A stretch of DNA of 64,000 nucleotides. Origin: Toxonevra muliebris (taxonomy: Eukaryota > Arthropoda > Insecta > Diptera > Pallopteridae). The position numbers were made by a program, and so were the translations under genes. Below, in pieces: positions 36,174 through 47,597 of the stretch. Below the pieces are notes generated by a model. That model had not been told where the DNA came from. It made no database searches and saw only the letters and a program-made list of their open reading frames with translations. Location of the stretch: contig OY829329.1 of assembly GCA_963691655.1 (NCBI GenBank), positions 55,069,408 to 55,133,407 of the forward strand, read 5' to 3'. Position 1 is the first letter of the stretch; every line of letters begins with the position of its first letter.

Positions 36174-37462
36174 AGGAGTGAGATCGAAAAAATCTTAACA
36201 TATATAAAATTCAATAATTTTTAAACGGTTGATCTTAGAGTTTTGATTTTTTTTTATTTAATTGATAATATTTTACAAATTACAGGAAAATATAACTTTT
36301 ATAGTTCTAACCACTATTTATGAACTCGTGGACCTTTTATGGTAAGCCTTCCATTACAGATTTGATAGTTGTTTCAGACACCTTTTTGGAACAGTTTGCT
36401 CATCTCCTTTTAAAATCTTCGATATTTTGGGACACCTTTTTTGTGCTCTTCAAGTTTCTTTCACAAGAGCCCAATATCTCTCCACTGGTCTTAGCTCCAG
36501 ACAATTCGGAGAATTGGCCTCTTTTGGTACAAAAACTATGTTATTACTTTGGTACCACTCCAGAGCTTTCTTGCCGTAGTGACATGATGCCAAATCGGGC
36601 CAAAAATATGTGGACACATTGTGCTATCTTATGAAAGGAAGAAGTCCATTTTGATGTATATTTCGGTATTTATAGAGCCCACTGTAACAAATGACTTGAT
36701 TCTTTTGCCGCAACTGCATATAGCTTGCCATACCAAAAATTCTTTAGGAAATTTTGTCTGCTTTTGGATTCTAAATTGTTCTCCGACATTTCCTCGAGCA
36801 TCAGCAACATAAAAATTTTGACCCGGAAGCTGCGTAAAATCTGCCAGTACATACATTTCGTCGTCCATTATACAACATGAATGCCAAATTTTTGTATGAA
36901 ATTCGATTTTAATTTCCGAGCCCTACTTTTGGCGTCTAAATTTTTTGCAGCATTCCTGTCTGGAACTTTTTGGACTTTGTATGTTTTCAGACCTGCATTG
37001 GCTTTAACTTTTTGCACCAAATAGTCAGAGCACTGGGCTAACCGGGCAGCTTTTCTACCAGATGTGTTTGGAGTTCTTTTCAATATGCTTTCTATTTTCT
37101 TGGCATTCCCAATATCACGTGGTCCTTGTTTTCTTTCCGAACCAGGTTTCCTATCGATGGTCAAATTCTTCTGAAATTGTTTAATAACATTGGAAATAGT
37201 TTGACGGCAGACCTTCAATTCTTTGGCCAATTTTTTGTAGGACCAATTTGGATTTTTTCGAAAATTTTTAATAATTTTAAGACGTACTTCTTTTTCTTCA
37301 CTCATTTTGATCAAACTCACAATAAATCAACATGTTTGTCATTAAAACTAATAACTGACATATTTTTCAAAGATAACTAGATCAAAGAAATTTTTAAATT
37401 TTACACACAAAAAAAAAATTATTAGGTAAAACGTGTGTTAAGATTTTTTCAATCTCACTCCT
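36174..37462 (-). mobile_element. DD37E mariner-type element, full length, copy 2
   Basis: Same terminal inverted repeats (AGGAGTGAGATCGAAAAAAT) and orientation as 27619-28922, flanked by TA (36172-36173, 37463-37464). Length 1289 bp. It sits inside the degenerate array 35780-38590. Confidence 0.95.
36307..37305 (-). pseudogene. DD37E transposase pseudogene, copy 2
   Basis: The start is ATG at 37305 (MSEEKEVRLKIIKNFRKN). The N-terminal half is better preserved than in copy 1: both DNA-binding segments and the linker up to LKSNFIQK are in one frame (37305-36890). It is disabled by a 5-base insertion just before the first catalytic motif CIMDDEMYVL, by a deletion of about 14 bases removing ECLKKRHLP before the second catalytic Asp, and by a shift in the A run near 36460. 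Its defects differ from those of copy 1, so the two copies died independently or after separate insertions. Confidence 0.92.
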
Positions 37463-37464
37463 TA

Positions 37465-38590
37465 GGTGTAGTAATTTTTATGAGGCAAAATTAATCAATT
37501 TCTATTGAAAGAGATTTCTAGCTCATTTCTCATAACTTTTTTTTAGAATTTTTTAAGATTTGTATATTACAACAATTTTAGTTATTTTTTGTAGTCATTT
37601 TTAATTGACAACATTTTAATTTCAGTACTTATAACTGCAGATTAATTTTCCTAAATTTTTTTTTTTTTATTTTTTCTCGAGGTTTTTATGTTACTACAAA
37701 TTTAGTAAATTTTTGTAGTCATTATGATTGGACAAAATTCATTTGAAATTCAATTTCTCACAACTTTCTTCTAAATTTTCTCAAGATTTTTTAATTACTT
37801 CAATTTCAGTTATTTTTTGTAGTAATTTTTAGTTAACAGAAGTTTTTAATTTTCTCAAGATTTTTATGTTACTAATTTTTTTTTATGTTAGTTAGTTTTT
37901 GTAGAGATTTTTATTCAACCAAATTCAAATTTTATTTCAATACTAATGGCTAAAAACTATTTTATTACAGATTCAGTAAATTTATGTAGTTATGTCGCTC
38001 ATTTACTAAAAGACTGTCATAAGTCAAAAAACACGATTTTTGAGTTAATGATGCAGAATTATTCATTATGTCGCGCTTTATATTATGTAAAAATTTCATA
38101 TTAATATCTTGTATATTCAGCGCGTGAGAACTATAAGATTTCTTCATTTTTCTGCAAAGTGGGAGTCAATTGAAAACTTTTCTGCAAAATCGCGTTTTTT
38201 CAGTTATGACAGTTTTTTAGTAAATGAGCGATGTTTACTCTATAAAATCTTTTAATTTTAGTATTAAGGTCTAAAGATTCAATTTCTCACGACTTTTACG
38301 TAAGTTTTCTAAAGATTTTTGTGTTACTGAAAATTTAATAAAATTTTATGGTCATCTTCAAAAAAATTCATTAAAAAAAAAAAATTCGTTCTAATGGCTC
38401 TCATCTTTTCTACAATTTTTCTCAAGATTTATATTTTACTACAGGGTTTTCTTTTTTAATTTTTTTGTCATTTTTATTTAGAAAAATTCTTTGATTTAAG
38501 TACGTCAATTTCTAAAAAATTGCTAAATGACAGAACTATAATAAAAATTTGAAAAATTACATTGTCATATTTTAAACTACTGCAATTATT
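37465..38590. repeat. Degenerate A+T-rich array, right part
   Basis: Continues the array from 35780-36171 with blocks like TTTTTGTAGTCATTTTTAAT and CAATTTCTCACAACTTTCTT. A 235-bp inverted-repeat element is inserted at 37996-38230. Confidence 0.6.
37996..38230. mobile_element. 235-bp MITE with ~45-bp TIRs and 4-bp ATGT duplication
   Basis: The left arm starts CGCTCATTTACTAAAAGACT and the right arm reverse-complements to CGCTCATTTACTAAAAAACT; about 40 of 45 bases pair, through CTGTCATAA and CGATTTT. ATGT flanks both ends (37992-37995, 38231-38234). No coding potential. Confidence 0.85.
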
Positions 38591-41500
38591 AGTAAATTTA
38601 TGCAGTTATATTTTATACGAAAATAAATCATATAAATCCCAACGATAAATTCAATCAATGTCCATTTCATTTTAACCCAACAAAACTCTACATGATCATA
38701 AAACAGCAAAACATTATATTGAGTTAATCAGTTTGGACAACAATTTACTGTCAAATCAACTACATATCTGTCAAAAGTAATGCGCATTTTGTTTTACTAT
38801 TATACGACGCTAAAAAACGGTAAGTGCTTTTAAATGATGACGCCAGCCAGAGAGAAACTACAAACTCACTTACAAATGTAATTCATTTGCGCGTTGCGTT
38901 GTCGTCCCTTGCCATAAGTTGATGCATTTTATCACTCTCACTGTGTGCGAAATTGTTATTGTCGCGTATTCATATACGTATTTTTATGAACGAACCATCA
39001 TCATCAGTGGTATTACTATGCCATTGCATGTTCTTACGCCATCATTGGTAAAGCAGGCAGGCAGGCAGGCATGAAAAGTATTTAACACACACACATACGG
39101 AACAGAACATTTCTCAATTTTCGTTAGTGCGTAGTTAAATAAATCTTTCAATTTAAATGTTGATGACAATCGGCATAATATTTAAATTGAATTGAAAGTG
39201 ACGCGAAGTGAATGGTAGTGAAAGAAGAAGAATAATACAATGGGCGTTTTTGGTGGCTGTCAAGCTAGAGGCAGGAGCATGACAGATAGACAGACGGATA
39301 GTCATAGGCGGGAATACGGGTAGGCAGCAGCAGCCTAGTTGACTTTTACATGTATGTCTACATGAAAGGAAGAGATAAAAAGAAGTTGCTTGCTTCTTTT
39401 ATTGAATTATCACTCAAATTGCGGTTGGCTTGATTGCAATTTATTTTCCCAAAAGATGATATTGTTAAGGTGGAGATGGATTTGAAGTTTTCCGTAAAGG
39501 TAAACGTACTGATTGAATATTTTTTATATTCGTGGGTTAAATTCCATGTAAATAAATTGAAATAAGTTTCGAGCTGTATATTTTATTTTAAATCTTAATA
39601 TATAGTTTCCGTTTGAAAAGACTTGATATTTACAATCCTACAATTCCTTAAAATGTTCTACTTTTAACCATCAATTAACCAATCATAGTCGTTTATTTCC
39701 ATTTCGTGAGAGCAAAATAATCTGGTAGAGAAAATATTCTTCTCTATGATTTCAATGAACCAATCACAGTTATTGACTTCCATTGAGTAGTAGAGAGAGA
39801 AAGTAAAATTCTCTTAATATACGTAATAGAAATATTACCAAATACAAGGTGATAGCAGCAGTAGAGCAAAAATTCATCACGGAGAGAGAGAGAGAGAGTA
39901 AAATTCATAATAGAAATATCAACCTTTTCGAAAAGAGTTGTATTCACTGAGTGCGCATATTAATTCATAACCTCTCTAATCGTGTAAAAGAGAAAAAGGG
40001 GAAAAATTCGACTCCATCTAAAGAGAAAAAATCCCAAAGTCCAAAAATATTTTTATCCACATTAATATCTTACCCTTTTATTTATAAAAATTCTAATTTT
40101 GTAGTTAATCACCGTTATTTACCTGGAAAAAAAGAGAAGAGAAACAAATTAAATTAAGTCAATTTGCATAAAAAACTTATAAACATAAATTTTGGTTATA
40201 AAATCAAGGATAATGGAATAAAAAAAAAAAAACAGGCAAACCTCAAAACAAAATACACAAAAATAAACTGATGATTACAATCTAATGTAAAATGTAATTT
40301 TGCCAACAAAATTACAAACAAAAACATTAACGCCTGAGATAAAATAAAAATACTATACAATCTACTCATACTCTCAATGTCATTGAGTATAAACTCTAGG
40401 CAGCAGCAAATAAACTTGCAGTAATAAATCACAAAAATATTATAACACTACATACACATTCATTGTTGGGTTAATAAAAGCAAAAACAACTCAGAACAGG
40501 CAGAGCACAAGGCTAAACCGCTCCGAAAAATGAAAAAAAAAAGATTACAAATGTGTGTTATATTCTATATCCTCATTCAGTCACTCTCTTTCTCTCTCTT
40601 TCATTTGAATCATTTGCATAGCACCTACCAAATATGCCGTTAATCTATGTATATATACAAATAGGAAGTGGGAGAACGCATGGAAGGAAACAGGGGAGGG
40701 AAGCAGAAGAGTACTTTTTTTGGAGAGAGATTTGATCTCATAACAATTTAGAATTATGGTTTTTAATATAATGTATGCTATCAAAATAATTTGTAGCATT
40801 TGCTCTTTAACTGCTGCTTTTTATTACAACAACAATAATAACAACAAATTTTACCAATTTGAAAGTCAATTTCATAGACAGACAGTAACACAACACAAAC
40901 AGAACATAACACAGCAGCACAAGGATAAAACTTTTTGCTCTCGCTCTCACTCCGCTCACTCACTCTCTTCCCACTCCCGCTCACGCTTTACATCCTTTAT
41001 ATTTGTTCGGTTACCAATGACCCTGGCTCTCTCAAACGTAGAGAGAAGAGTAAGTACGCACATTTTGCTAATGTAGTATGAGTTTAACCCATAGTCAACA
41101 ATTTTACAAAAAACTTTTCAGTTTAAATTACCAAAAATTGCAAATTACTTGGATTATACTGCAAAAAAAAAAAAACAAAAAAAAATGAACGAACATCAAA
41201 ATGCAAATGAAATAAAATAAAAAATATATAAACACATATTACAGTTTATAGCAAATTGTTGCCATTTCTGTTTTTCTGGGGAGTTTTCCACTCATTTCTG
41301 TTTGTTATTGTTGCTTTGGTTATTGTGTGGCTAAAGGATTTTATACACTCAATATAATTAAGGGTTTTAGATTAACTACCTACCAAACAACTTCAGCAAA
41401 AAATAAAGTACAATTTCAGCAATTTTTGCCTAGGGTGTACATGATGTCACAATATATTTTAAAGATTTTATGGTTTGGGGAATATGAAAGGAACAGAAAA

Positions 41501-41761
41501 GGAATGCGAAAAGGAATGGATACATGTGTCTGGACACTCATGAAATTCCAAATTGAAGTGATACTTTTGGGAGAGTTTTGCTGCTGGAGTATTTTATTGG
41601 ATGTGAAATTAAAAATTGTTAGAGAATAACAAAAAGTGGTTGGCAGAGGCAAGTAATTGTAAAAGCTTTGAAGTTTTTTTTTTTTTGACAAAAAAAAAAA
41701 AATTAAAAACTTAAAATTCTAAAATATTAGCAGCCATTTTTGTCTAACTCGTCGATTAGGC
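38591..41761. other. Non-coding stretch
   Basis: Contains a GGCA microsatellite (about 39055-39070), a GA run (39881-39898), loosely repeated CCAATCA...TTCCATT blocks (39680-39960), and CT-rich sequence near 40935-40985. No gene supported. Confidence 0.5.
39881..39898. repeat. GA microsatellite
   Basis: Uninterrupted GA units within a GA-rich neighbourhood. Confidence 0.9.
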
Positions 41762-41918
41762 GCGTTCGATTTATCACTCGCTTAAACTCGCTTATTTTTA
41801 TATTTTATAGAGATGCAACAACAATAGAAAAACATCAAATCGACAATCAAAACAAGTAGTTCTATAATAATATGAGAATAAGCGGCTTTAAGCGAACAGA
41901 GAATGATGAATCGAACAC
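41762..41918. mobile_element. Hairpin element (~157 bp), copy 1
   Basis: The left arm starts GCGTTCGATTTATCACTCGC and the right arm reverse-complements to GTGTTCGATTCATCATTCTC. The arms keep pairing through CGCTTAAA and CGCTTATT over roughly 60 bases. No clear target duplication. Confidence 0.7.
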
Positions 41919-42019
41919 ATCTAGAAATTATTAAATGGTACTAGACAATATCAAGAATTTACAGGTCGTTTCTTTTTTATGTTAACACAAATACCGATTA
42001 ATATATAAATTGCACTCAT

Positions 42020-43055
42020 GTCATTTCTCTCTACTCGTTTAAACTCGCTTATTCTTCAATTTAATGAGAATACAACAACACAAAAGAGCACAAGTCACCA
42101 ATCATGGTGAGTATTCGTCAGCGATGCCAACTTGCGGGGAATTTTACTTGGTGCGGGGAATCAGGGAATAAGCTGTTTTTTGCGGGGAATTTGAAGTCGT
42201 TCACTCTTTTAGTAATTAAAGTCTGTAGAATATTTTTTGTCAAATTTTATGTAATGTAACACGTTTAACTTATGAAATATTTCATATTCTGGGTCTTAAA
42301 ATTTTCGTCTTTTCTTAAGCAGACCCTGCAATTTATTGGTTTGGAGAAGTCGATTTTTAAAAAAGTATTATATTTCGAAAGTATTTTGTAAAAATTTCAG
42401 AGAACGATAGTACTTTCGTAGATATAGACGATTATAGCGGCGAGTGTCAGTCAGGCCATAACAGTCGCGCGGCTCTTCGACTTCCCTTTCGGCTGTTCAG
42501 AAAGGTTTCGTCCAGCACCTCCTGATTAACTCTTCATCAATGCTCACTAATCTGTTAAATTAAATTACAAATTACGGTTAGCCATCATAAAGAAGATGAA
42601 GTATATTTTATATGTTAAAAACCGATAGTCAAAACTTTGAGCCGGTTTTTTTCCAAACAAAGTTTTTGCCATTTTTTATTTGAGTCACAAGAAATACCAA
42701 GTCTTCTCCTTTGCGAACTTTAATGTCCAAAAGTGGGCTGAAGCTTATATGTTAAGAATTCCAGAGTAAAAAAAAACGTTACTATTAATCTACCAGTCCC
42801 ATAAAAATGTGTTAAGTTTTGGACCGAGAAAGTTCAGGGTCGCTTTAAAGTAACACACTCTGAGGTCAATTTCGTTTTTGTAAAATGTTTATTTGGAAAG
42901 TGCGTATAGCGCTATACGGGGAATTCGATCGAAAATCGGGGAATTTCTCGAGGGTTATCGAGGAGAAAGAAAAAATGAGTTGGCATCCCTGGTATTCATT
43001 CATAAATTTGAGAGTACGCAACTTTAAACTAGCAGAAAGTCTTGAATCGAACACT
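42020..43055. mobile_element. Hairpin element, copy 2, split by the 873-bp hAT-type MITE
   Basis: 42020-42118 resembles the left half of 41762-41918 (CTCGTTTAAACTCGCTTATT, then CAACAACA and CACCAATCA). 42992-43055 resembles its right half (GAGAGTACGC, then TTTAAAC and GAATCGAACAC). The MITE at 42119-42991 separates the halves. The left tip is degraded. Confidence 0.65.
42119..42991. mobile_element. 873-bp non-autonomous hAT-type element
   Basis: The left end is CAGCGATGCCAACT and the right end reverse-complements to CAGGGATGCCAACT. The flanking 8-bp duplication is GTATTCGT (42111-42118) against GTATTCAT (42992-42999), one mismatch. Multiple CGGGGAAT motifs crowd both ends (left 42134-42192, right 42915-42950), parallel to the TGTAGGGA repeats of the hAT at 4058-6632, with which it shares the terminal CAGnGATGCCAA. 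No transposase is present. Confidence 0.88.
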
Positions 43056-43313
43056 CTTATAGATTATCCAATTCTACTAGATATTCTCAGACCTACCTAT
43101 ACATTTCTGTTCGAAATACATATTTCATTATAATTATTTCGCGAAGAAACGTCACAAATGATAAATGACACTCTAAGGATTTGAAAATTAACTACCATTT
43201 TTCACTTTCATCTCAACAAATTAAATATTTTATTCGGCAACATTGCGCACATAGTGTTTCTTCATAGTCATAAAAATGTTGTCTAGGTATTAAAATTCAA
43301 GCAATATCATATA
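43056..43313. other. Non-coding stretch
   Basis: A+T-rich spacer between the split hairpin element and the TA-flanked MITE. Nothing recognised. Confidence 0.5.
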
Positions 43314-43315
43314 TA

Positions 43316-43581
43316 GGGGAGAAGTGTCGGTTGTAGGCACTCATTTCATTGTTACTCATAACTTTTGACTAAATGCATGTATTACAGATGTACAAGTATT
43401 TATAGAAAGCTAGAGACCTTACCTAACGACTAATTAAGAAACGTTACCGATTTTGTCAAACAGAACATTTTTTATTCTGATTTTGTAGTGGTCATTTTTG
43501 GCCAACCTGTTTCTGATTTCCATCAAAAGATACCCAGGGGTGCCCACAACCGAACCATGCCCACAACCGACACTTCTGCCC
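43316..43581. mobile_element. 266-bp MITE, TA-flanked (mariner/Tc1-type)
   Basis: The left end GGGGAGAAGTGTCGGTTGTA pairs with the right end, whose reverse complement is GGGCAGAAGTGTCGGTTGTG, over about 25 bases with few mismatches. TA flanks both sides (43314-43315, 43582-43583). The right side carries a second CCCACAACCGA copy, so the subterminal region is repeated. No coding capacity. Confidence 0.85.
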
Positions 43582-46307
43582 TACTATTAAATAAGCTCAA
43601 CCTCAGCATACTAAAAGGATATACAGTATCCAAAACAGAAGCTAGGATAGAATCACACCACCAAATTCACGACACACACAACAACCCTAAACAGTTTTAG
43701 TGAAAAAAAAACGTAATTTAATGCAATTGAGGAAAAAATATAATTTGCTAACAAATATTTAGATGAATTGAGAAAGAAAGAGAGTGATATAGAGTCACAC
43801 ACATACGGTAGTGAAATTACAAACGCAACAAACCAATAAAAATTTACAACAAAAAAAAAAAGGAAAAGGAAAACCGAAAATCCCCTATACCAAAATGGTA
43901 CACCAAATTTTGCCATTTGTTACCCACCACACAGACACTCACACTTATTGCATGTGGCAAAAAAGTATAACGACGACGACAACGCACTTTTAACAGCATC
44001 ACATTACGTTATTGCTACTGCATGCAACCTTGTCAAATGCGACACCGTTAAAAGGATTTTCCTTTCAATGGCTTACAGTCTATACATATAAAATTTACTC
44101 AATGTTCATTCAATTTCATTTTATTGCAATTTTGAAACGGTATAACATCAAATGCATTCATCCTTCAGTTAATTTTTTTTTGTTTTTGAGCTCAGTTACG
44201 GTTACGATTTTGTAAATATTATGCACGTGTGCAATTTTAAGTAAGTTGTAGGTATGTATGCATTGGTAGCATTAGGCTGGCATCAATATCATTGAGTTTG
44301 AGTAATGATGTGCGTGTGTGTGTGTGTGTGTGTGTGTGGAATTAATGCCCTTTGTGCTTATATTGGAAATTACTTTGGGAAAAATATTTAAAAGTTTTGC
44401 AAGCATGAAATTGAAATCTTACAAAGGAAATATGTATATAACACATAGTATAGGAAAGAGTCTTAACTCTTTTATACCCAATGTTGCGTATGTGCAATAT
44501 TCACTTTAATGTGGCATAAATAAAATGTTAAACAGATATTACTATTAACGCTATTTGGATTCGGTTCTATTAGGAATTCTTCACGTTTGCTGATTGCCTA
44601 ATATTTGAAATTTCTTGCTTAAGTATTTTTTTTTTTTTTTGAATTTTTTGTCTTTGAAGTCCAGCAAAAAACCTAAATGCAAAAATTTTTAATAAAATCT
44701 TTTGCACTATTTTTTGAAAAATAGTGCATTAAATTATTACTAACCGGAAATTTTTTTATCAGATATGTTTATAAAAAATAAAAGAATATGAAAATAAAAA
44801 AATTGGAGAAAAGGAGTTATCCAGTGGTTGTCTACAGCTTCATAGCTATGTTTTTTTAACCTTTAATAAAGGACAAACAAATCAATGTAGAAACAAGAAA
44901 TTTGGTGTCATGATTGTGGAAAACTTAAATAATTATAATTTCACAACAAAAGGTTTCTCTCAAGCCTCATTATAATTCGGGCGTCAAAGGGTTAACTAAT
45001 AATGCCGATTCATGGGCTCATAAGCGAAAAGTTTTTGAGGATTTGAACTTTAAAGTTTTAATCGCCTTCTACTAACCGGTCGGAAATGATGCACAAGGCA
45101 CGTTTGGTTGACCGCTGCTCAACAACCTCACCTGTCTGTGTAGCACTCTCAGGCTGAGTACACTACTAAAAAAAAAGATTTGACGATTGAGATGAGGCAG
45201 ATGCGTGAGATCAGAACAGAGACCTTCACAAGACCCCACCATCCAGCATTTGCAGTTTTAGGGCGGGATGATGTTCTAATAAAATATCTCAGAATTCAGT
45301 CAGTTTTTCCGACAGGGGTCGCATATGCCACTATCCTATGCGCAACTAAAACAAAACCCAAGCGCAACGGACCAAAAAACTATCAATCAAAAAGATACCA
45401 ACTCAGGCTTGGATAAAAAATTATTGCATAACGACGATTGCGTCTGATTCTCATAGAACTGCCCTCTCTACCATGTCAAACAAAGCGATTTCAGCGCCGA
45501 AAATTTTGAGTTTTGTTACTATGCTGAAGCAAAATCCTAACAGCAGATCAGCGACCCGGTGCCAAAGTGGTTACAAACAATGGCACCGGCTGAGGTCGAG
45601 GCTTCCGGCTGCCAAGAGAAAACTTTAAGTTTATCGTCGATTTCCATAACTCGTAACTTGTTGATCAAAAGCCAGCTGCGTCACTAGCAAAACGACTACG
45701 CATCCATAGCGAGTTTTACAGCTCAGAGATAGCTGGTAGCTACATACGGTGGGCACTTGAACGAAAAACAATTTACAGTGAGTGGAGGAGGGGGCAACAT
45801 TTTGATAAGGATAATTTTTTTATGTTAAGCATCTACATTTTTTAATAAATTTCATAGATAATTAATTTTGGTGGTCTACACCAACACATGAAACACATTT
45901 TTTATGTGAATTACAATAAGAACAAGTTTCTTAACAATTTATACTTTCATTTGACGGTTTGTATAAGAAGGTAAGAAAAAGTTACAAAGACTTCTAATCA
46001 ATCATAGATCCATGATTATCTGACAAACCTAGGAAAACATGAGAAAAAGCAAATATAGAAAAGCAAAGAGCATTGGAGAGAAACCTGGAAATAAGCTAAA
46101 GCACTAACGGATGCAAAGGAGGAGGGTGGTAACTTGGAGACAAATATCTTAACTATCATGATCGTTGGTACTGAACTGAAAGATTTTCTGGAAGAATTAA
46201 AAATCTAAGACAATTTTTCTTCAATATCTGGTAAGCCAAAGTAAAAGCGAGCACGATGGCCATCAGAAAAACTAAATTGTTGAACTAGAATGTCGTATAA
46301 ATATATA
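43582..46307. other. Non-coding stretch
   Basis: Includes a GT microsatellite (44314-44338) and a possible TTAA-flanked relic at 44860-44991 ending CAAAGGG. The 44995-45780 part is less A+T-rich; one short open frame (45180-45416) there has no recognisable domain and may be a worn repeat. Confidence 0.5.
44314..44338. repeat. GT microsatellite
   Basis: About twelve uninterrupted GT units. Confidence 0.95.
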
Positions 46308-47595
46308 CAGGGTGACAATTGTAAAGTGACGCAAGTTTAATACTCTGCAGCAAGCTTTGCCATTTACCGTTACTTTAATTTAAAAAGCAAATTCATTCAT
46401 CATTGGCTTTGCTTTTAATTTCATTTGAATTTTTGTTATTACATTTTGAAATTTCCATAAAAATGGGCAAGGAAAATATTCGTCGTGAAATTATGAAATT
46501 TCATTTGGCAAATTATAGTAGCCGTCAAATTGCAAAGGCTTTAAATTTGTCAAGTCGTACGGTAGACCGAGCTATTATTCGATATAATGAAACTGGGGGT
46601 TTTGGAGATAGAGACCGGGGAAAATTTTCAACAGTTGCCACTACTGGTTTAACAGAAAAAATTCGTAAACGAATCAAGCGAAATCCAAGGCGCTCAATGA
46701 GAAAAATCGCTAAGGAAGTGGGAGTAAACCGTGAAACAGTGCGAATCATTTGCAAAATCAAAGCTTAATCTTAAGCCGTACAAGCTCCGAAAAGCTCAAG
46801 ATCTGACACAAAAAAAGAAAGATTTGCAACTGCAAAGATGCAAGGCGTTGCTACGCTCCTCCGTGTTAAAAAATGTTGAAAATATCTTGTTTACAGATGA
46901 AAACATTTTCACGGTTGAACAACATTTCATTGCGCAAAATGACCGAATGTGGCTAACATCATCATCGCAACAAAATAGGACTGTTGGCCGAGTTCAAAAG
47001 CCAGCTTCCGTTATGGTATGGGCTGGAGTTTCCGCTAATGCCAAAACCCTCTAATATTCGTTGAAGAGGGTGTTAAAATTGACCAGGTTGTTTATCGGAG
47101 CATTTTAAATGAACATGTTCTTCCCTGGGCCCAAGATACATTTGGAAATGAAAACTGGACTTTCCAGCAAGATTCTGCACCTTCCCACATGGCAAAATTA
47201 ACGCAAACATGGAAAAAAGAAAATTTTTCCGGATTCATAACATCTCAAGAATGGCCACCATACTCCCCAGACTTGAATCCAATGGACTACTCTATTTGGA
47301 GTATTTTAGAGAGTAAGGCTTGTGCATCTCAACACCACAGTCTGGAGTCGCTGACAAATTAATTAGAGAAAGCCTGGACTGAAATTGATCAGGAAGTCCT
47401 GCGGCGAACAGTCCTACGATTTCCGGATCGATTGAAGGCATGTGTGCAGGCTAAACGAGGTTATATTGAATGAGGTAGGGTTCAAATGAATGCTTATATA
47501 TTCAGCAATGTTAACACCTAATTGTACTTAATGGAAGTACGTCCTTTTGAAAATAACTGCTGAAATGTGTGCGTCACTTTACGATTGTCACCCTG
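46308..47595 (+). mobile_element. DD37D (maT-like) mariner/Tc1 element, full length
   Basis: Terminal inverted repeats start CAGGGTGACAATTGTAAAGT. The right end pairs over 26 bases with one mismatch (CAGGGTGACAATCGTAAAGT), and TA flanks both ends (46306-46307, 47596-47597). Length 1288 bp with one transposase pseudogene on the plus strand. No second copy in the window. Confidence 0.96.
46463..47473 (+). pseudogene. DD37D transposase pseudogene
   Basis: The start is ATG 46463 (MGKENIRREIMKFHLANYSS) and the stop TGA 47471-47473. Two helix-turn-helix segments come first (SRQIAKALNLSSRTVDRAII; MRKIAKEVGVNRETVRIICK). The catalytic region has Asp in ILFTDENIFTV, Asp in FQQDSAPSH and Asp in SPDLNPMDYSIW, with 37 residues between the last two, placing it in the DD37D (maT) group. 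Three lesions: a frameshift near 46755, a one-base loss near 47047 in a C run, and an in-frame TAA near 47359-47361. The catalytic residues themselves survive. An ATG further upstream at 46403 lies in the 5' leader and gives no family match. Confidence 0.93.
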
Positions 47596-47597
47596 TA

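Noticed and set aside
40930..41060. CT/GA-rich block followed by GTAAGT-like sequence, a possible promoter or splice donor
   Set aside because: No adjoining coding exon, no clear core promoter element, and similar simple sequence is scattered across the window.
44856..44995. A third TTAA-flanked element (132 bp)
   Set aside because: Only the right tip (CAAAGGG-TTAA) matches the other two; the left tip CCTTTAATAAAGG does not pair convincingly.
45180..45416. A short frame in a less A+T-rich stretch, possibly a relic of a retroelement
   Set aside because: No motif could be recognised and adjoining frames are full of stops.
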